This document shows positions 13,526 through 27,600 of a stretch of 64,000 bases of DNA, piece by piece; positions within the stretch are counted from its first letter, which is position 1, and the number at the start of each line of letters is the position of its first letter. The notes below the pieces were generated by a model. That model ran no database searches. It was not told where the DNA came from and worked only from the letters and a program-made list of their open reading frames with translations. The DNA is from Membranipora membranacea (Eukaryota > Bryozoa > Gymnolaemata > Cheilostomatida > Membraniporidae): positions 8,725,493 through 8,789,492 of the forward strand of contig OU612071.1 in the NCBI GenBank assembly GCA_914767715.1. The letters run 5' to 3'. The translations under genes were made by a program, and so were the position numbers.

Positions 13526-15453
13526 TGATGAGTTCTCAGGTCATCCGTACATGAACAATCCAAGGGTCTTCCAGTCAAAGACTGTAAATCAATCCTGACA
13601 AAGATCTCGTTCACTGCTCAATGTGTAAGTTATCTTCTCAAGAAAAAGATTCTGAAGGATCTGGTCTAATTTTAAGAGCAAAAGAGTGAGGGATGTGTAG
13701 GTAGTTGGAGTGTACTTGTTGAGCCTGTGCTGAGGCGAAATTACATTATCTTGGTGTTCACTACTCAGAGAGACAGGTTAGTGGGATTGTGCTTGGCATC
13801 CACCACAAGGAGATTGATGCCACAGGATTGAGTCGTCCGAGGAAAGGTAATTTTCTCCTACCCCATACACCAAGGGTGTAATAGAATTAGTCTGTGCAGG
13901 ACAAAACCTGAATTGATAACAAAGATTAAAACCTACCGGTCTCTGGAAGGCATATCACAAAATGCAGATTTCCAGATTTCATATGAAAACTTAAAAATTG
14001 TATCGTCCCAAATGAGACCAATAGGTGGTAAATACTTGATATTTATATTTGGGAATTTCTCAACCAAACAAACCCTTCTTGACCCAAATTGCATGAAATT
14101 AAGAAATAAATCTAGCTATATTAAAGTCATAACGGAGTGTTATTATACTTGCAATGGTGTCAGAGTCATTTTTACAGCTGTTTTAATGTTTAGTGATTTC
14201 ACTTGTTGCCTATTGATCAAACAATGTGTGAAATATTAACAAAAGGTAGATTTTGGAAGTTATTAAAACATGATATCAGCCATTAAAAAATGTTTCCTTA
14301 TGAAATTCATGATTTTCATGGGATAGCTGTTCGTAATGTCCATAAATCTAAGTATGAAATGTGCCCCCATGGTGAACAGAAATTCTAAAAGAATCGATCT
14401 GATTGAAGTAAAATCATAACTGGTATGTACTGACATCAAAAGTTAAAGGTATGCTAGGAAAGAAAACAAACATTTTCTTACCTGAGATAACAATACACAA
14501 ATATCTAATACGATACAAAGAGAAAACATATGAAATCACTTTCAAAACATCTCTCTTTCCCCCTCAATATTATTACTCTGTTGGCAGTAAAGTACATCCA
14601 GAGATAAAATGACTTTGTGTTTGGAGAGTACGTTTAATCACAGGTAACAACTCACAATGCATTAATATACAACAAGGCCGACCCAAAGAACTACTCAGGA
14701 CGTTTCGACAAACAATTATTGATATGTAAGAAGTTATCTTTACATGACAAGAAAGTAGACAACTCCTGATATTATTGTCTTCATATTGCATCATATGGTA
14801 TCTGAATGAAATTCAACAGAGAGACCCAAGTAGAAGAACGACATGTGTGGAGGACTGATTACTTGACAGATTCCACATGACTATTCTTCCCTTTTACATA
14901 AATGATAATATTTTAGATAATCAGGGTCACATAATAAAATTCTCAATATATTTTTAATTTTCTGATTTTATTTCCTAGCGTCTCCTGCAAGGTTATCACC
15001 AAAGAGCGATGACTTCAATGTCTGATATTGTTTATCCTTTGTGTTTGAGTGTTGCACTACAATATACAATCAAGGCAGTTCAGTAATGCTCAATGTGAAC
15101 AAAGAGTTTAGTTTTCCTTGTGAAGGTCTACCCTAGTAGAAATAGCTTATATCGGTGCGCTGAAGGATTGCAAGATGCTGCTATTGGATATGTAAAGGTG
15201 AACGAACACGTCATACTGTGTGTTTCACACAACGCTAATACATTTCATTTCCATCTAGTTATTTTATCATCTTCTAAGAGTTCCATCTGATTTTCACTTC
15301 CATCTAGCAAAAATTTTGTGCTTGCTCTTGCTATCTCCCCTAAACTCACTCATGTTAACTCTACCTGACATCTACTCATCTATGGTGTTAGGTTAATCTT
15401 TATACCGCTAACTCACCTGCAGTGACCTGTTGTCATTCTTTCAACAGTTAATT

Positions 15454-15510
15454 ATGGCATCAGGTAATAGCCACTTTGATGACCTTGACCTCGATGTGCC
15501 TGATCGAGAT
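15454..15510 (+). pseudogene. Decayed duplicate of the RhoGEF first coding exon
   Basis: A copy of the start of the first RhoGEF exon lies 198 bp upstream of it. It has the same acceptor-like 'cattctttcaacag', the same initiator context and the same codons for MASGN, HFDDLDLDVPD. After that the two diverge: this copy lacks the following exon sequence and reaches an in-frame stop within about 30 codons. It looks like one half of a tandem duplication that lost its coding continuation. An unused alternative first exon is possible but less likely. Confidence 0.6.
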
Positions 15511-15651
15511 ATCCATTTAATGCTAACTAACATTAAGTCACCCCTTAGCTAGCTAATACTAACATTTACTCCTCTACGGTACAAGGTCAATCATTATACT
15601 GGTAATATTCAACTGCAGTCATGACCTCTCTCATTCTTTCAACAGTTAATA

Positions 15652-18600
15652 ATGGCATCAGGTAATAACCACTTTGATGACCTTGACCTTGACCTTGATG
15701 TGCCTGATAGAGGTAACACGCCTAGTACTCACAGCGGTGGTGTGAGAAAGGACAGATCAGGACACCATCAGCAGCCCGCATCTCCTAGCAGTAAACAGCA
15801 ACTTCAGGTTTGTTATACAACCGGCAGCAATGTCTATAGCCATTGTGGTAGCTCTGATTGTTTTTTGGAGGGGAAAGGGCGAAAGGAAGAGGGAAGGGGG
15901 GAGGGAGAGGGAGGGGGGAACGCAGGGGAAAGGGAGGGGGAAGGGAGGGGGAACGTAGGAGGGAACATAGGGGGGAACGTAGGGGGGAACGTAGGGGGGA
16001 ACGTAGGGGGAACGTAGAGGGAACGTAGAGGGAAGGGAGGGATAGGGGTAGGAAAGGGGAATGCAGGGGGAAGGGAGGAGGGGTAGGGAGGAGGTAGGGA
16101 GGTTGTGAGAGTAAGTGACAAGGTCACTAAAAGTACAAGGTATGATATAATGAAAGTGAAGCCGAAAATACTTTCACTTTCACTATATCTAAATAGGAAC
16201 CTTCAGGAAAGTACCATCGGACCTGGAGTTGGTACTCTCTTCCTCCAACAAATAAGTCAATCAGAACCTTCTCGTTGGCTAGCAAAGTCTCCACTCACTA
16301 CAAAGAAAATTTAAGATTGTAGTTGTGCAAAGTTGCCCTCTCAATACGTGAGAGATCCGACTGCAAATAGCTAGGAATGGAATCAGGGCCAAATGCCATG
16401 ACACACTGATGGACACAAGAGAACAGTATGTAGAATACAGGGAAAAAACTAACAAGCATTGAAATTTAATTTGCAAACTTTAAGCCAAGTAGTTTTGAAT
16501 TAATCAATGATAATCGCTGATTGCAGATTCAATAGTATATAGGCTATCGATGAGAACAAAATGCTTGTCAGAAGTGGGATTTGAACCCACGCCCACAGTT
16601 GTGGACCAGAATGCTGCACCCTTAGGAGGGGCAAGGTGTTCCTTGAGTCTGGCGCCTTAGACCACTCGGCCATCTAAAAGGCCTCCGAGAACGTGTGAGG
16701 TAAGATCACTATACTCTTTGTTCAAAGAGGTGGAGGAAGAGGAGGAAAACGCAGTTGATCTCCAGTATGGAAGGTTCTGCCGCGGGAATCTAGTTTAGAT
16801 CAAGGCCAAGATCTTAGCCCTAATTTTTCCGTACCAGACCCATAGACAAACAATCAAATTGATCCAACCTCTCCTGGCACCTCAGATACCGCACATAGCT
16901 ATAGAACATTACAAAGTCACTTTAAAATTCCCTTGTTTTTACTAAATTCTTGTCTACACCTAGTCAGGGAGGTATAGTTACAGTAAACTTGACTTATCAG
17001 TGTGCTTAGTAGCTTCATTCAGGCAATTCATTTACCCGTTTCATCTGTTTTTGATGTTAAACAGGTTATGTACAACACATTTTCCTTCTTTTGTGACAGA
17101 AGCGGCCATCAGGTCGACAAAAGACGAAATGGGAGATTATACAATCGTTAGAAGGAGTTCAGAAAACATTCGTAGAGAAACTAGATACGCTAATTAAAGC
17201 CTTCGTCAGACCAATCAGTGACAACAACACTGTCTCTAAATACAGACAGCTACTCTACTCTAATATCAAGGTGCAATTCTCTTCATTCAATTTAAATAAC
17301 ATGGTTTGAGTCGACTGTGATCCAGTCCAACAATTTGGCAAAAAGAACCCAACATGAACAGACAACTCCACACAATAACAAACTAAAACTCATCAGCCGA
17401 TCAAAGAAAACCACAAGATCATGGATTTATTCAGACACGTGCAATAGTGATACATGAGTAGATAACACCACCAAAGCAATATCAGTCAAATTCATACTAC
17501 ACTGACAAGGCCTCATTGTTAGCCTGAATCCCAGGCTAGGTTTGAGATATTTCAAGCGGATAGCTGGTGGTAGCTTCCCATTCTCCTACAATTTTACTCA
17601 GGGCGGGGAAAGTGGTTTATGACAAATTTCTAATACCAGCTATATCCCAGCACAATTTGAGTGCTTTCACTGACTCAAACCTAGACTGGGATTCAGAGTT
17701 AGTTTAAGTCAGACCAGCATGGTACTGCAGTTGGCCTATTACTCAATGATTTTTCAATGTCCTTGTGCCTTTGCTACATCTGTCAGGATGGCCGAGTGGT
17801 CTAAGGCGCCAGACTCAAGGAGTACCTTGCCCTTCTTAAGGGTTCAGCATTCTGGTCCACAACTGTGGGCGTGGGTTCAAATCCCACTTCTGACAAGTAT
17901 TTTGTTCTCAATTTTGGCTCAAGCATATCTCCTACAACATTTGAATTCGTCTTCAGTATTAGTATTGATAAATTACGGTCGGCTGAAAAATATTATTTTA
18001 GAAAGTTTTCAATAGCGAACTTTGCAATCCAAATGAACGTTTTTGTTTCATGTAGGGTATTGTGATAGTATAGGCAACTAGACACACAAGAAATGGACAC
18101 ATTGTGGGAAGTTTTCAGTGAACGCGTTGTGGGATGTTAACAGTATACAAATGTTGTAGGGATTTTACAGTTTACCCCAATTGTAGGAAGTATACAGTAT
18201 ACATGTGAAGATCCAAAGTGATTTAGAGTTTGGCAGCAAGCAAAATTTGGATAATATGCTCAAGACTTTGATTTCAAACTGTGATTCGTTACAAGCACAT
18301 GTAGAATATGAGCATCAGCTACCAGCAGCGCTTCGTAAACTGGAAGAGCTCAAGCACTCTGAACCTGATGTCTACAAGAAAATCGCTGTGAGTAAGTAAC
18401 GAATAGTTGGATTTACCAAACATACACATTAGTGGTTGTTGCAAATAAAAGTTCAGGCTTGCTTTACAGGTTTAGTGGTTGGAGAAAAACAATGCAATGA
18501 TGTTGAAGTTGCCTACCCTACCCCTGATTTTACTGAATGTTAAAATTCATACGCCACGATGGGCATGCAGGTTTTCAATATTTTGGATGAGAATAGGGCA

Positions 18601-21600
18601 GTAAAAACAATCGCTAAGAACTCAGTAAACATACCCTCGCTCCGGTTTGTGAACTCATCTTCAGGGTTGGAGGGATTGTTCCACTGCAAACTGTATGGAG
18701 TTTTGCCTGGAATCACCATTTTGTTGCCCAACCCAGCAGATTTTCAATGTAACTGCTATTTTAGGGTGGAGAGACACCCCAGATGAGATTGAGAGATCTG
18801 ATATCTTGCATACCTGAGGTGCTCCAGACTTACTTATCTCATCTAGAGGTATGATATCACTAATATATCACAATTCATGTTCAACATTTCAGATATTACT
18901 ATTAAATTTTACGTATAAGATATTACATTATATAAAACATAAAATAAAAAAAAACATATACATAATATGTTACCATTTTTATTACCTATTATAAATTCTA
19001 TTGCCTCCGTGTCACAGATGGAGACAGCTCATGGTGAACTCTTGTCATCTGCGAATACAATTTTCACACACATTCAGGTAATATAAAGCAATTTCAGATT
19101 TTGGTGTCCAAGCATACAAAAGCAAAGACAAAGACATGACCGATCTAAAAATCTATCATGCTTACCAATAATATTAGGAGTTCCAGCATGCCTCGGACAG
19201 GGCAGCAGATGAAAAACCTAAAATAGATGAGGCCCTGACAGTACTTTATGACATGGAGCAATACATAGAAGTATGCAAACAAGATCTTGACATCAGGGCT
19301 TCTCTGACTAAACTTCAACATCAAATCACTTCAGTGAACTGGGTGAGTACTGTTTATTTAAAAACCCGAGATTCTTAAGTTCTAAACACACTAACAGCGG
19401 TTGCAATGCGGCTAGGCTGTTCCTCACTCAAGTCTATGTACACTCAAGACTTTTATTTTTTTATTTATTGCTTGCTTTGGCGCATTCGGAAGAAAATCAT
19501 TTTTAAGATGAAGATTGTTTGTCAATAAATGTTTAAAAAAATAATGGTCTGGGGATCTGTCAAGGTATTTATCTAAAAAAGTGACATTGAGCAACCCCAT
19601 CAGCACGGCTGCTGAGCTTGCAACCTCCTGCACATACACCTCTTCCCTAGGGATGTGCAAGTGGTTTTAAACTTGTAAATGAGTCTGATTGAACATTTGC
19701 AGCGAAAAACGACACTGAGCAAAGACTTTGGTAGGCTGGTTCTAGAAGGAGCCTTCAAATTCAGGAAAGCCAGTTCTACTGCGCAACAAGAAAAACTCAG
19801 GCACATAATTCTAATGGATAAGATGATTCTGGTCACCACAACAACGGTGAGTAAAGAAACTGGCAACAAATTATAGGCCCGAACTAAACGTAGTTTAAAC
19901 TAAGTTAGACACTTATGACCCAGGACAAATACAATCATCTGTTCATCGTTCAACAATAGACATGGTAAGACCTTTCCAAAAGAAACCTCAAGCCTTCGCT
20001 ACCTTCCTTGGCATCTGATAAAGCAATAAAGCTAAAGTCCTTATCGGATCGTTCCCAAAGTGAGTTAGTGAGATCTGCTTTGGGTCTTGTTCCAAAATCG
20101 CTCACTCATTGTTGGAACTACATACATCCTGATTGAAAAATAAGGGAATAAATTTTTCTAATTGGACGACCCAATGATTAATAATTGCAAGCAAGTGCAA
20201 GCCATATTTTGTTTAAGAGAAGCATCGCTTGCATCGTTCTGAGACCCACCACACCCCCCTCCCTCTCCGAACGTTGACCATAACACTACTTATCGAGTTT
20301 CAAATTAACTCCAACCAGTCGTGAGCCATGATAGACACAAGATGGTCCAGACTTACCCAGCCACAAGTCACAAGTCTCCAACAGTCCAAAAGTTATGAAA
20401 TATCATTGCCTTAACTCAAGGTGTGTCTTTTTATTCGAGTATTCAAATCTGTAACCAGTGATTGATATTTTGTTATTTTGTTGAGCGAAGAAGAAGGATC
20501 ACTATGGATTAGAGAATGTGATTGACCTGAGTAAGCACGGAGTAGCTGGAGACGGTAAACTACTACAGTTCAGAGTGGAGCAGCAGGACGGTAACGCTCT
20601 GGTGCTCACAGCTAGCAATAAACAACAGTATGGTGTGTGGCAGGAAGCCATAAGTCAAGCCTGGTGAGCATGTTGTTCTATAGCCAAAGGGTTGGCTCTG
20701 ATTGGTTTGTTTGGGTCTCTCCATCCCAACCAAGCAGAGCCAACACATTGGCTAGTTGTTCTACTCCTAGCCACGTTAGAGATCAAGATTAGGCTGTGAG
20801 CATATGTGTATATCTGATCATTAGAACCCATTTAATATTTATACCAAGTTTCTTCTCAAGATGCATGAATTAATACTTAATCTACCTTGATAGTATTGCG
20901 AAGATGGCAAAGTTGGCAACAGTGTATGCATAGGAAACAACTGTCATATGCAAAATGGATTTGGGCCACAAGCTCATACCATGCCAAAATTAATGTAAAA
21001 AGTCCCCGATGCATCAAACTATTACAACCAACAATTTCCTTTATTGTTTACTATTCACATTATTTATTTATACATAATACATATGTTTTTTGCATTTATT
21101 GTCAGTATTCAATCATATTAAAAAAAAAATTTTTTTTTGCATATTGTTCAGAGTTGTTGCACAATAAATTTTCCTTTACCTGATTGAAATATTTCTTCGA
21201 AGGGAGAGGCTGCACCCTAAGAATGGTGTAGATGGTGAATACTCCTTCTCTCTCCACACTTTCCCTACACTACAGAGATGTGATAAATGTCGGCTCACAC
21301 TCAAAGGCCTCTACAGTCAGGGATACTTCTGTCCTAGTAAGTTTTACAGGAAAACAGCCTGATAGGGTATATTGAAATGAACCCATAATGAAATACCATT
21401 GAAATCAATATCTGGAATAGCATAATAAGCGTTATTTTGTCAAACAAAGGGCTTGCAAAAATAGCCAGTCCATATTAGCATTTCTAGAAATGCCCAGAAT
21501 CATAAACGCTGAAGGCATCTTCTTACCATTTGCAGTTTACAATTTCCCATGCTACATTCTGCATGCTAGTAGGGACAGCCAATAAGATCATTGTCAGATC

Positions 21601-24600
21601 AGCCCCTGTGTTGAGTGTTTTAATTGAATAGGGCTATGCTAATATTTCCATTCTTTGAGAAGAGTTTAATTCTGTGTGAAAGATTAATAAGGAATTCTGT
21701 TGAAAATATATCATAACATTACAGCACAAAATCGGACAACCATGTTTAGATCATGACCTTTATTTCTTTTTTTTGGTACTTTTTATTTAATAATACTTCA
21801 AATTCTTAATTATTATTGATACATTATGTATTTTAATTTGATAAATAACAATTTTTAATACTCAGCAGTAAGGAGTAGCATATGTTGTGTCATTGGTGCA
21901 CTTTTACATATTCAACATGCATTATGTATCCTTCAACATTGTCACTCATTATTTATCATAATGTATTACTATTATTATTTATTTTTTTGTCATTTTATAA
22001 GGATGATTGTTTGGATAAATTTGAAAATTTCAATCAATCAATATAATAATACTTTATTATTGTATTTCAGGAACAAGAAGACAGTCACATCTTGAATGCA
22101 TACCCGGCTGTAAGAAGATTGGCCCCGCCCCCAAGTCTCGCCCGATGGAGAACGTCACTCTGGTTCTGCCCATAAGCACCTCCGACAAAAAAGATGAGAA
22201 GTTATGTTTCGGAGGATATATAGGAAGGAAAGGGGGCACTGACCCACCAAATATAGTGGTCTCTAATTATGAGATGAGGGTAAGTATTATAACTAATTAT
22301 CATAATTATAATTATAATCATAATTATTTATTATTTATTATTATTATTTAATTTTATATTTATTATTTATTATTTATTATTAATTATTCATAATTTATTA
22401 TTTTTCATTAATTATTTATTATGTAAATATAGGCTAATGTGCGGAGAGCTCACCTCCATGAGCAGCATAGGTAGTGACTGGGATTCGAACCAGCAAACCT
22501 CAGAATATCCAGCTTGCATATCAACCTCTACGCCATCCATTACAGTTTTATAATAATGAAAGAATAGAAAGATATATAAACAAAAATATATGCACAAAAA
22601 TAATAAATCAGTTATAATTATAACTAATTATTACTTTTGTGCATATATTATTTTTCCTCGGATCTATATACTTCCAAAAATCTTAATATCCAATGATAAG
22701 TATTGTGCACGGTTGTAGTTTAGCGGAAAGTTTAGGGGAGAAGGAAGCCAAATGGACCTGACACAGATTATTCAAATTCCTAGATCTACGGTTCTGCAGT
22801 GTAAAACATAACTTTATCATTGCTTATTAACTGACATTATTATGTAGAATTGGTGATCTCTCCAGGTTTATCTTGACAACTTCCTCACTGATTAGTTGAA
22901 CACAAAAGAGCATCGAAAACAATTGATAGAATTGTGTTTACATGACAAAAAAGAAAACAACTATTTAGGCTATTCACATAGCTATAAACAGAGTTGGAGT
23001 GAACGACATCAATCAGAGCATTATGAATCGTTGAAGCAGCTAAAAATTAAGTGATTAGGGCTGCTATTTGTCACTATCAATTTGTTACACATAGAGTCAA
23101 AATACATGCCAAATGATTTAGGGCAGAATCTGTCAGATTTCCCAAAAATATCTTTACAAGTGTTATCAGAGCAACCTAACAAAAACCTTTTTTTTCTCAA
23201 AGAATGAGATGATTCAAACATTCATAATTATATATCTACAAACATTACAGGAACTTCTGTTGAAAGCTCTGGCGAATAAATTGAAGCTGCTGAAAGCCGG
23301 AGTCCTAAAGGGAGGCTTCAAATATGTCGACCTTCGCTTAAAGGTCACTAACCCAACGGTGCCCATCCCATTCCTTGTGTGGGAAAGTAAAATTAAAGGA
23401 ATGCAAGAACAGGCTGTACCCAAATGTGAGTGCTTCTGGGGGGTATTTCAATTAGAAACAGCCAAAATCGCAATCTGATCGCTCGCTCACTGAGTGAGCG
23501 ATACCTGCTAGGCTCTTGCTTTCAGATCGCTCAGTCACTTGATGGAACTATATACATTCTGAGTGAGCGATTTGGGAGTGATTTTGTCTAATTGAAAGAC
23601 CAAGTGAGTGTTAATTTTGAGCGATATGATAGTGATAGTAAAGGATCGCAGTTTCTAATTCAAAGACCCCATCCCCCCTGTATAATAGGACTGAAAATCC
23701 AGCTAATATGTTTGCTCTGATCTGATTGGCTGTTTGGTGGGAAGGAGAGCCAATGGCAGGTCACTGAAAGTACCTATTGAGATATAGTGAAAGTGAAACT
23801 GAATTACTTTAACATTCACTCAATATCAACAGGTACTTTCAGAAAGGTTCGATCTAGCCTGGCATCGGGTCTTCTCTTTTCCAGCAGCCATATCAGCGCT
23901 TACACATTGGCTCGAGAAACCAGGAGTAAGCGACATGGAAGCTCCTCTTGAGAAGCGCGAGTTTTAGAGATTTGCAATAGCCGCCAAAACGTTGTTGCTC
24001 GTAGATGATGGTTGTCTGATACTACAGTTGGGATGCTACACACTATTTTGGCATGCAGTGTGCTTCTGTGCTGCAATTAATTTGATTCTATTAACCATCA
24101 GGTGGACATTGTATGATACAAGCCTGCTGTGTTTAAGCACAGTTGATGACCTTTCAGCGATAAGAAACCAATTTGGACAGAGGGCATTAATGTGAAACAA
24201 GGGCATAAAAAGACCTGCCTTCTTCGGATAGGAGTCTTTTTATGTTTTTGAAGGTCCTTGTTTAGATTTTTGATGCAGTTATTATTTTGCTTACAACCTG
24301 AGTTCTAAAAGAATTTTCTTCTTCTGAAGACGTGATTGTAAAATTCGACTAGCATGCAAGGACTTTTGATTATATTGCTGGTATAAAGTTATGTAGTTGA
24401 GAGTTGTGTACTCTTTGACAACTTATTACACACATGTATTCGACAGCCATCTTAATCAAGTCACAACCCCAGGGTCACAAGATGGCCATTCTTGGTTAAG
24501 ACAATACAATATTACTCTAGATAATACAGTGTCTTGTATATACACAAAAGTATCCATAACATATCATGATGGTTTTAGCTGGATTCCTAGAACATCTGTA

Positions 24601-27600
24601 CAATGCTTTAACCGAGAAAACGGAGGAGATAACAGAATCAGATGTAGAAGAAGTGGCCAGAGCTCATAACGGTCAAGTAAACTCATATATGGACACTATC
24701 ACTGGTTTGTATGATATGATGGGTGTACCCTAGAAAAGAATAATAATCCAAGGACGAAAAATTCGCACAAGCTTGAGATACTGAAATTTATGGCTAACTA
24801 AATAACTAGCTTAAACTCTCAACCTTTACATATTTGCATTAATTTTGAACTCAGCTAGCAACGATTGCCAACCCTAGCCAACACTTATAACTCCAGGGTA
24901 TGCGGTTATGATCGATAATACGGATTACCAATTTGGTACAGATGCATTGCAATAAATTCAATTCTAATGAATTTGTTTTGCTCAGTGGGAAAAATTTTGA
25001 AATGACTTTCGATTGAATGGGACCCAAGATAAGTTTATTGTGATGATGATGGCTTATTTTGTATAGCACTAATCTGCGATGTGTAGGGTGCAAGCGACGG
25101 TAAATCTTGCTTACGAAAAATTGTTACATGGAGCTATTTTCTGCGGGTGTGAAATACCTCAAGCCATGCTAACGATCACCTAGGAATTAAACGGATGAAT
25201 GCCAGTAAAGTCATAAAAATGAAAAAAATGCCCCAAAGTAATACACCCCATCACCATGGATCACGAATAACCACAAAACAGTTTTTTTCACATGGTACAC
25301 ATGCCGTTTAATATATTCCTGAATGAATGATCAAGATTGGCCATAGACTCAATTATATTGAGTATATTAGGTCTATGAGATTGACTCATCATTATATGCG
25401 GTATTTATCAAAAGTCTCTGATTTCAGGGGAGACGATTATAGCTGGATATTACGAGGAGATAGATGAAGTCTTATCATCAGATGAAGATGAAATCTCATC
25501 ACCTTTTCACGCCTATGGATTCAGTATTCCTAATGTACACCTGGTGAGATCATACCCAACACCGCTTGCAGTGCCAAAAGTTGGCCCAATTGACCTTTGT
25601 TACATTAGAAACTAACTTTTCCCCTGTTTATGACAAAGCAGAGGGCTACTTTTCAATTTTGGAACTCAAGCACATCAGAATTAATCCAAACGCCACGGTG
25701 CAAAAATAACCAACCTGAATTGAATGGTGCACATGCGCAAGGTGATCAAACCCAGGAGCCTATGTGTTGTTTCTCATTGACTGTTGGCTGGGACCAGCAG
25801 ACTGCCAATAGAAGCCAACGCAGTGGATAGAATAGACCCAGAAGCAACATAGATCAACTTAAATCAGATATGCTAACATTTTGCCTGATCCCATTCACAT
25901 GGGGCAAACCGAAGTGCAGGCAAATCAGATTGTACTTGATCTAGAAGGAACACTGGTCATGAAATAACTAGTTGCATGTGTATCTTAAGTCTCATAGAGC
26001 ATGATTTAAATCATGTCGCCAACTGATCTATTAAAGGGATTCAATACAACCATTTGATGTCTGTCTCTCAGGTTAGAGATGTGCATATTTTAGGTACAAG
26101 TTTTAGTTTAAAGTGACAGTCCTATTAAAAAAGTGGATATATTACCCCAGTAAATCAAATATTGTGAGTTCATAGGGCAAATACAAATTTAGAGAAAATG
26201 AAAATTGTGGAAAATAGCAATTAGTTTTTTTCCAATTATTTTAGCAAGGATCATAGTGGACAGGGGGAGGCAATAAATCACTATGATCCACTATGATCCC
26301 AATTTTCAGACTTTGCAGCAGTTTTACTGCAATAATGTTCACAGGCTGTTTTATTTCATATGACCTAATAACTTTTCAGCCTGAGATCTTTAAAACCATA
26401 CTAAACATGGCCTAGGCCCTAGTAGGACTGTCACTTTAAGCGCTCAGACTATGGCGGGATGCTGGTAGAGGCATTTCATTATCAAGTGGTTGATAATGTA
26501 ATGCCTCTACCAGCATCCCGCCACAGTTTGAGCGCTTAAACTGTACGAGTTTTATATTTTCAAATCTGTAATTATCAGATTAGCGGCTCGACTAGAACAC
26601 ATTTATGAAAAACGCTTGCTTCCATGATCAATAAGAATTAATGAGGCTAATTATATAATATATAATATAATATATATAATATATATAATATATACATATA
26701 ATATATACATATAATGGTGAGGCTAGATCAATGTTGTGTGGGGCTTTCTAATCTGTAATGTGTAATCACTTCATCACATCACAACCTCTGCCCCCCCCCC
26801 CTCCAACATTTAAAATGGAAACAGGCGATTTAAAGTTCAAGTCAGTCAATTTTTCAAATGATTTTATTTTAATATAGGATCAGACAGAAGATATTAAATC
26901 TTCACAAAGATCTAAGAAACTCAGTAAAGACATGCAGAGACATTCATTCCATCACAACCCGGGGAGTAAAACCCAACAAGGCAGTACTACCACTCTGAGT
27001 GGAGGGCAGAGACAGAGAGCTCGAAGTAACTCTGCTGACAAAGGTACATAGAATTAGTTCTTAAGAAATCCAGTGGTCTAAGCGGACATTTTCTTGGTGG
27101 GTAGCCACCATAGAGTTATTATATACTCTACGGTAAAATGTCAATTTGTTTTTGCAATATATATACCAAATTCAACATAACAATTATGCAGAAAATATGG
27201 AACTGTACAAATTAGTTGATGACTTTTGATAAAATGATTGATATCGGGCCAAAAACAGGCCTTTCCAGTTTTATTTCTCCGGAATCCAGTTTGAACTGTT
27301 TTCTTACAGTTCCTCCTCTATACATCTTTACGAGATTGCATGGATATCTGTTTTAACAGCTAAATTAGGGCCTTAAAAGATAATTATGTAGCTATGCATG
27401 GCACCGGGAGCATTGAGTAGTTATGCATTTAGAATCCATAATTTCAATATTTGTAATCTTGTCTCCTCTTTTGGCACGAGAAGGCAATTCCCACAACATT
27501 TAGATATTTTTATACACATTACATATCTAATATTTTTATACTTGTTGCCCCTTCTTTAAGCTGTTAACTCTTGTATAATCACATAAGTATATACATAATT

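Larger units (their letters stand above)
10526..14940. repeat. Tandem segmental duplication, two units of about 2 kb
   Basis: Unit A (about 10,526-12,592) and unit B (about 12,593-14,940) are direct diverged copies in the same order. Matching landmarks include 'gctgtgacaaattaaaggt' at 10,564 and 12,633, the tRNA-Leu gene at 10,986 and 13,413, 'aatgtgcccccatggtgaac' at 11,990 and 14,358, and 'gacaactcctgatatta' at 12,415 and 14,757. Divergence is roughly 15-25 percent by eye with many indels, so the event is old. Each unit carries one minus-strand tRNA-Leu(CAA). Confidence 0.85.

Noticed and set aside
15834-16127. Open frames rich in Gly on plus and in Pro on minus
   Set aside because: They exist only because a G-rich minisatellite lacks stop codons; no conserved sequence outside the repeat.
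17719-18065. Two open frames over the plus-strand tRNA-Leu
   Set aside because: They are frames through a tRNA gene and its flank; no coding signal apart from the tRNA.
18540-18786. Open frames just before RhoGEF exon 4
   Set aside because: The true exon is the short 18,783-18,848 segment, whose product fits the DH domain; the longer frames are intronic.
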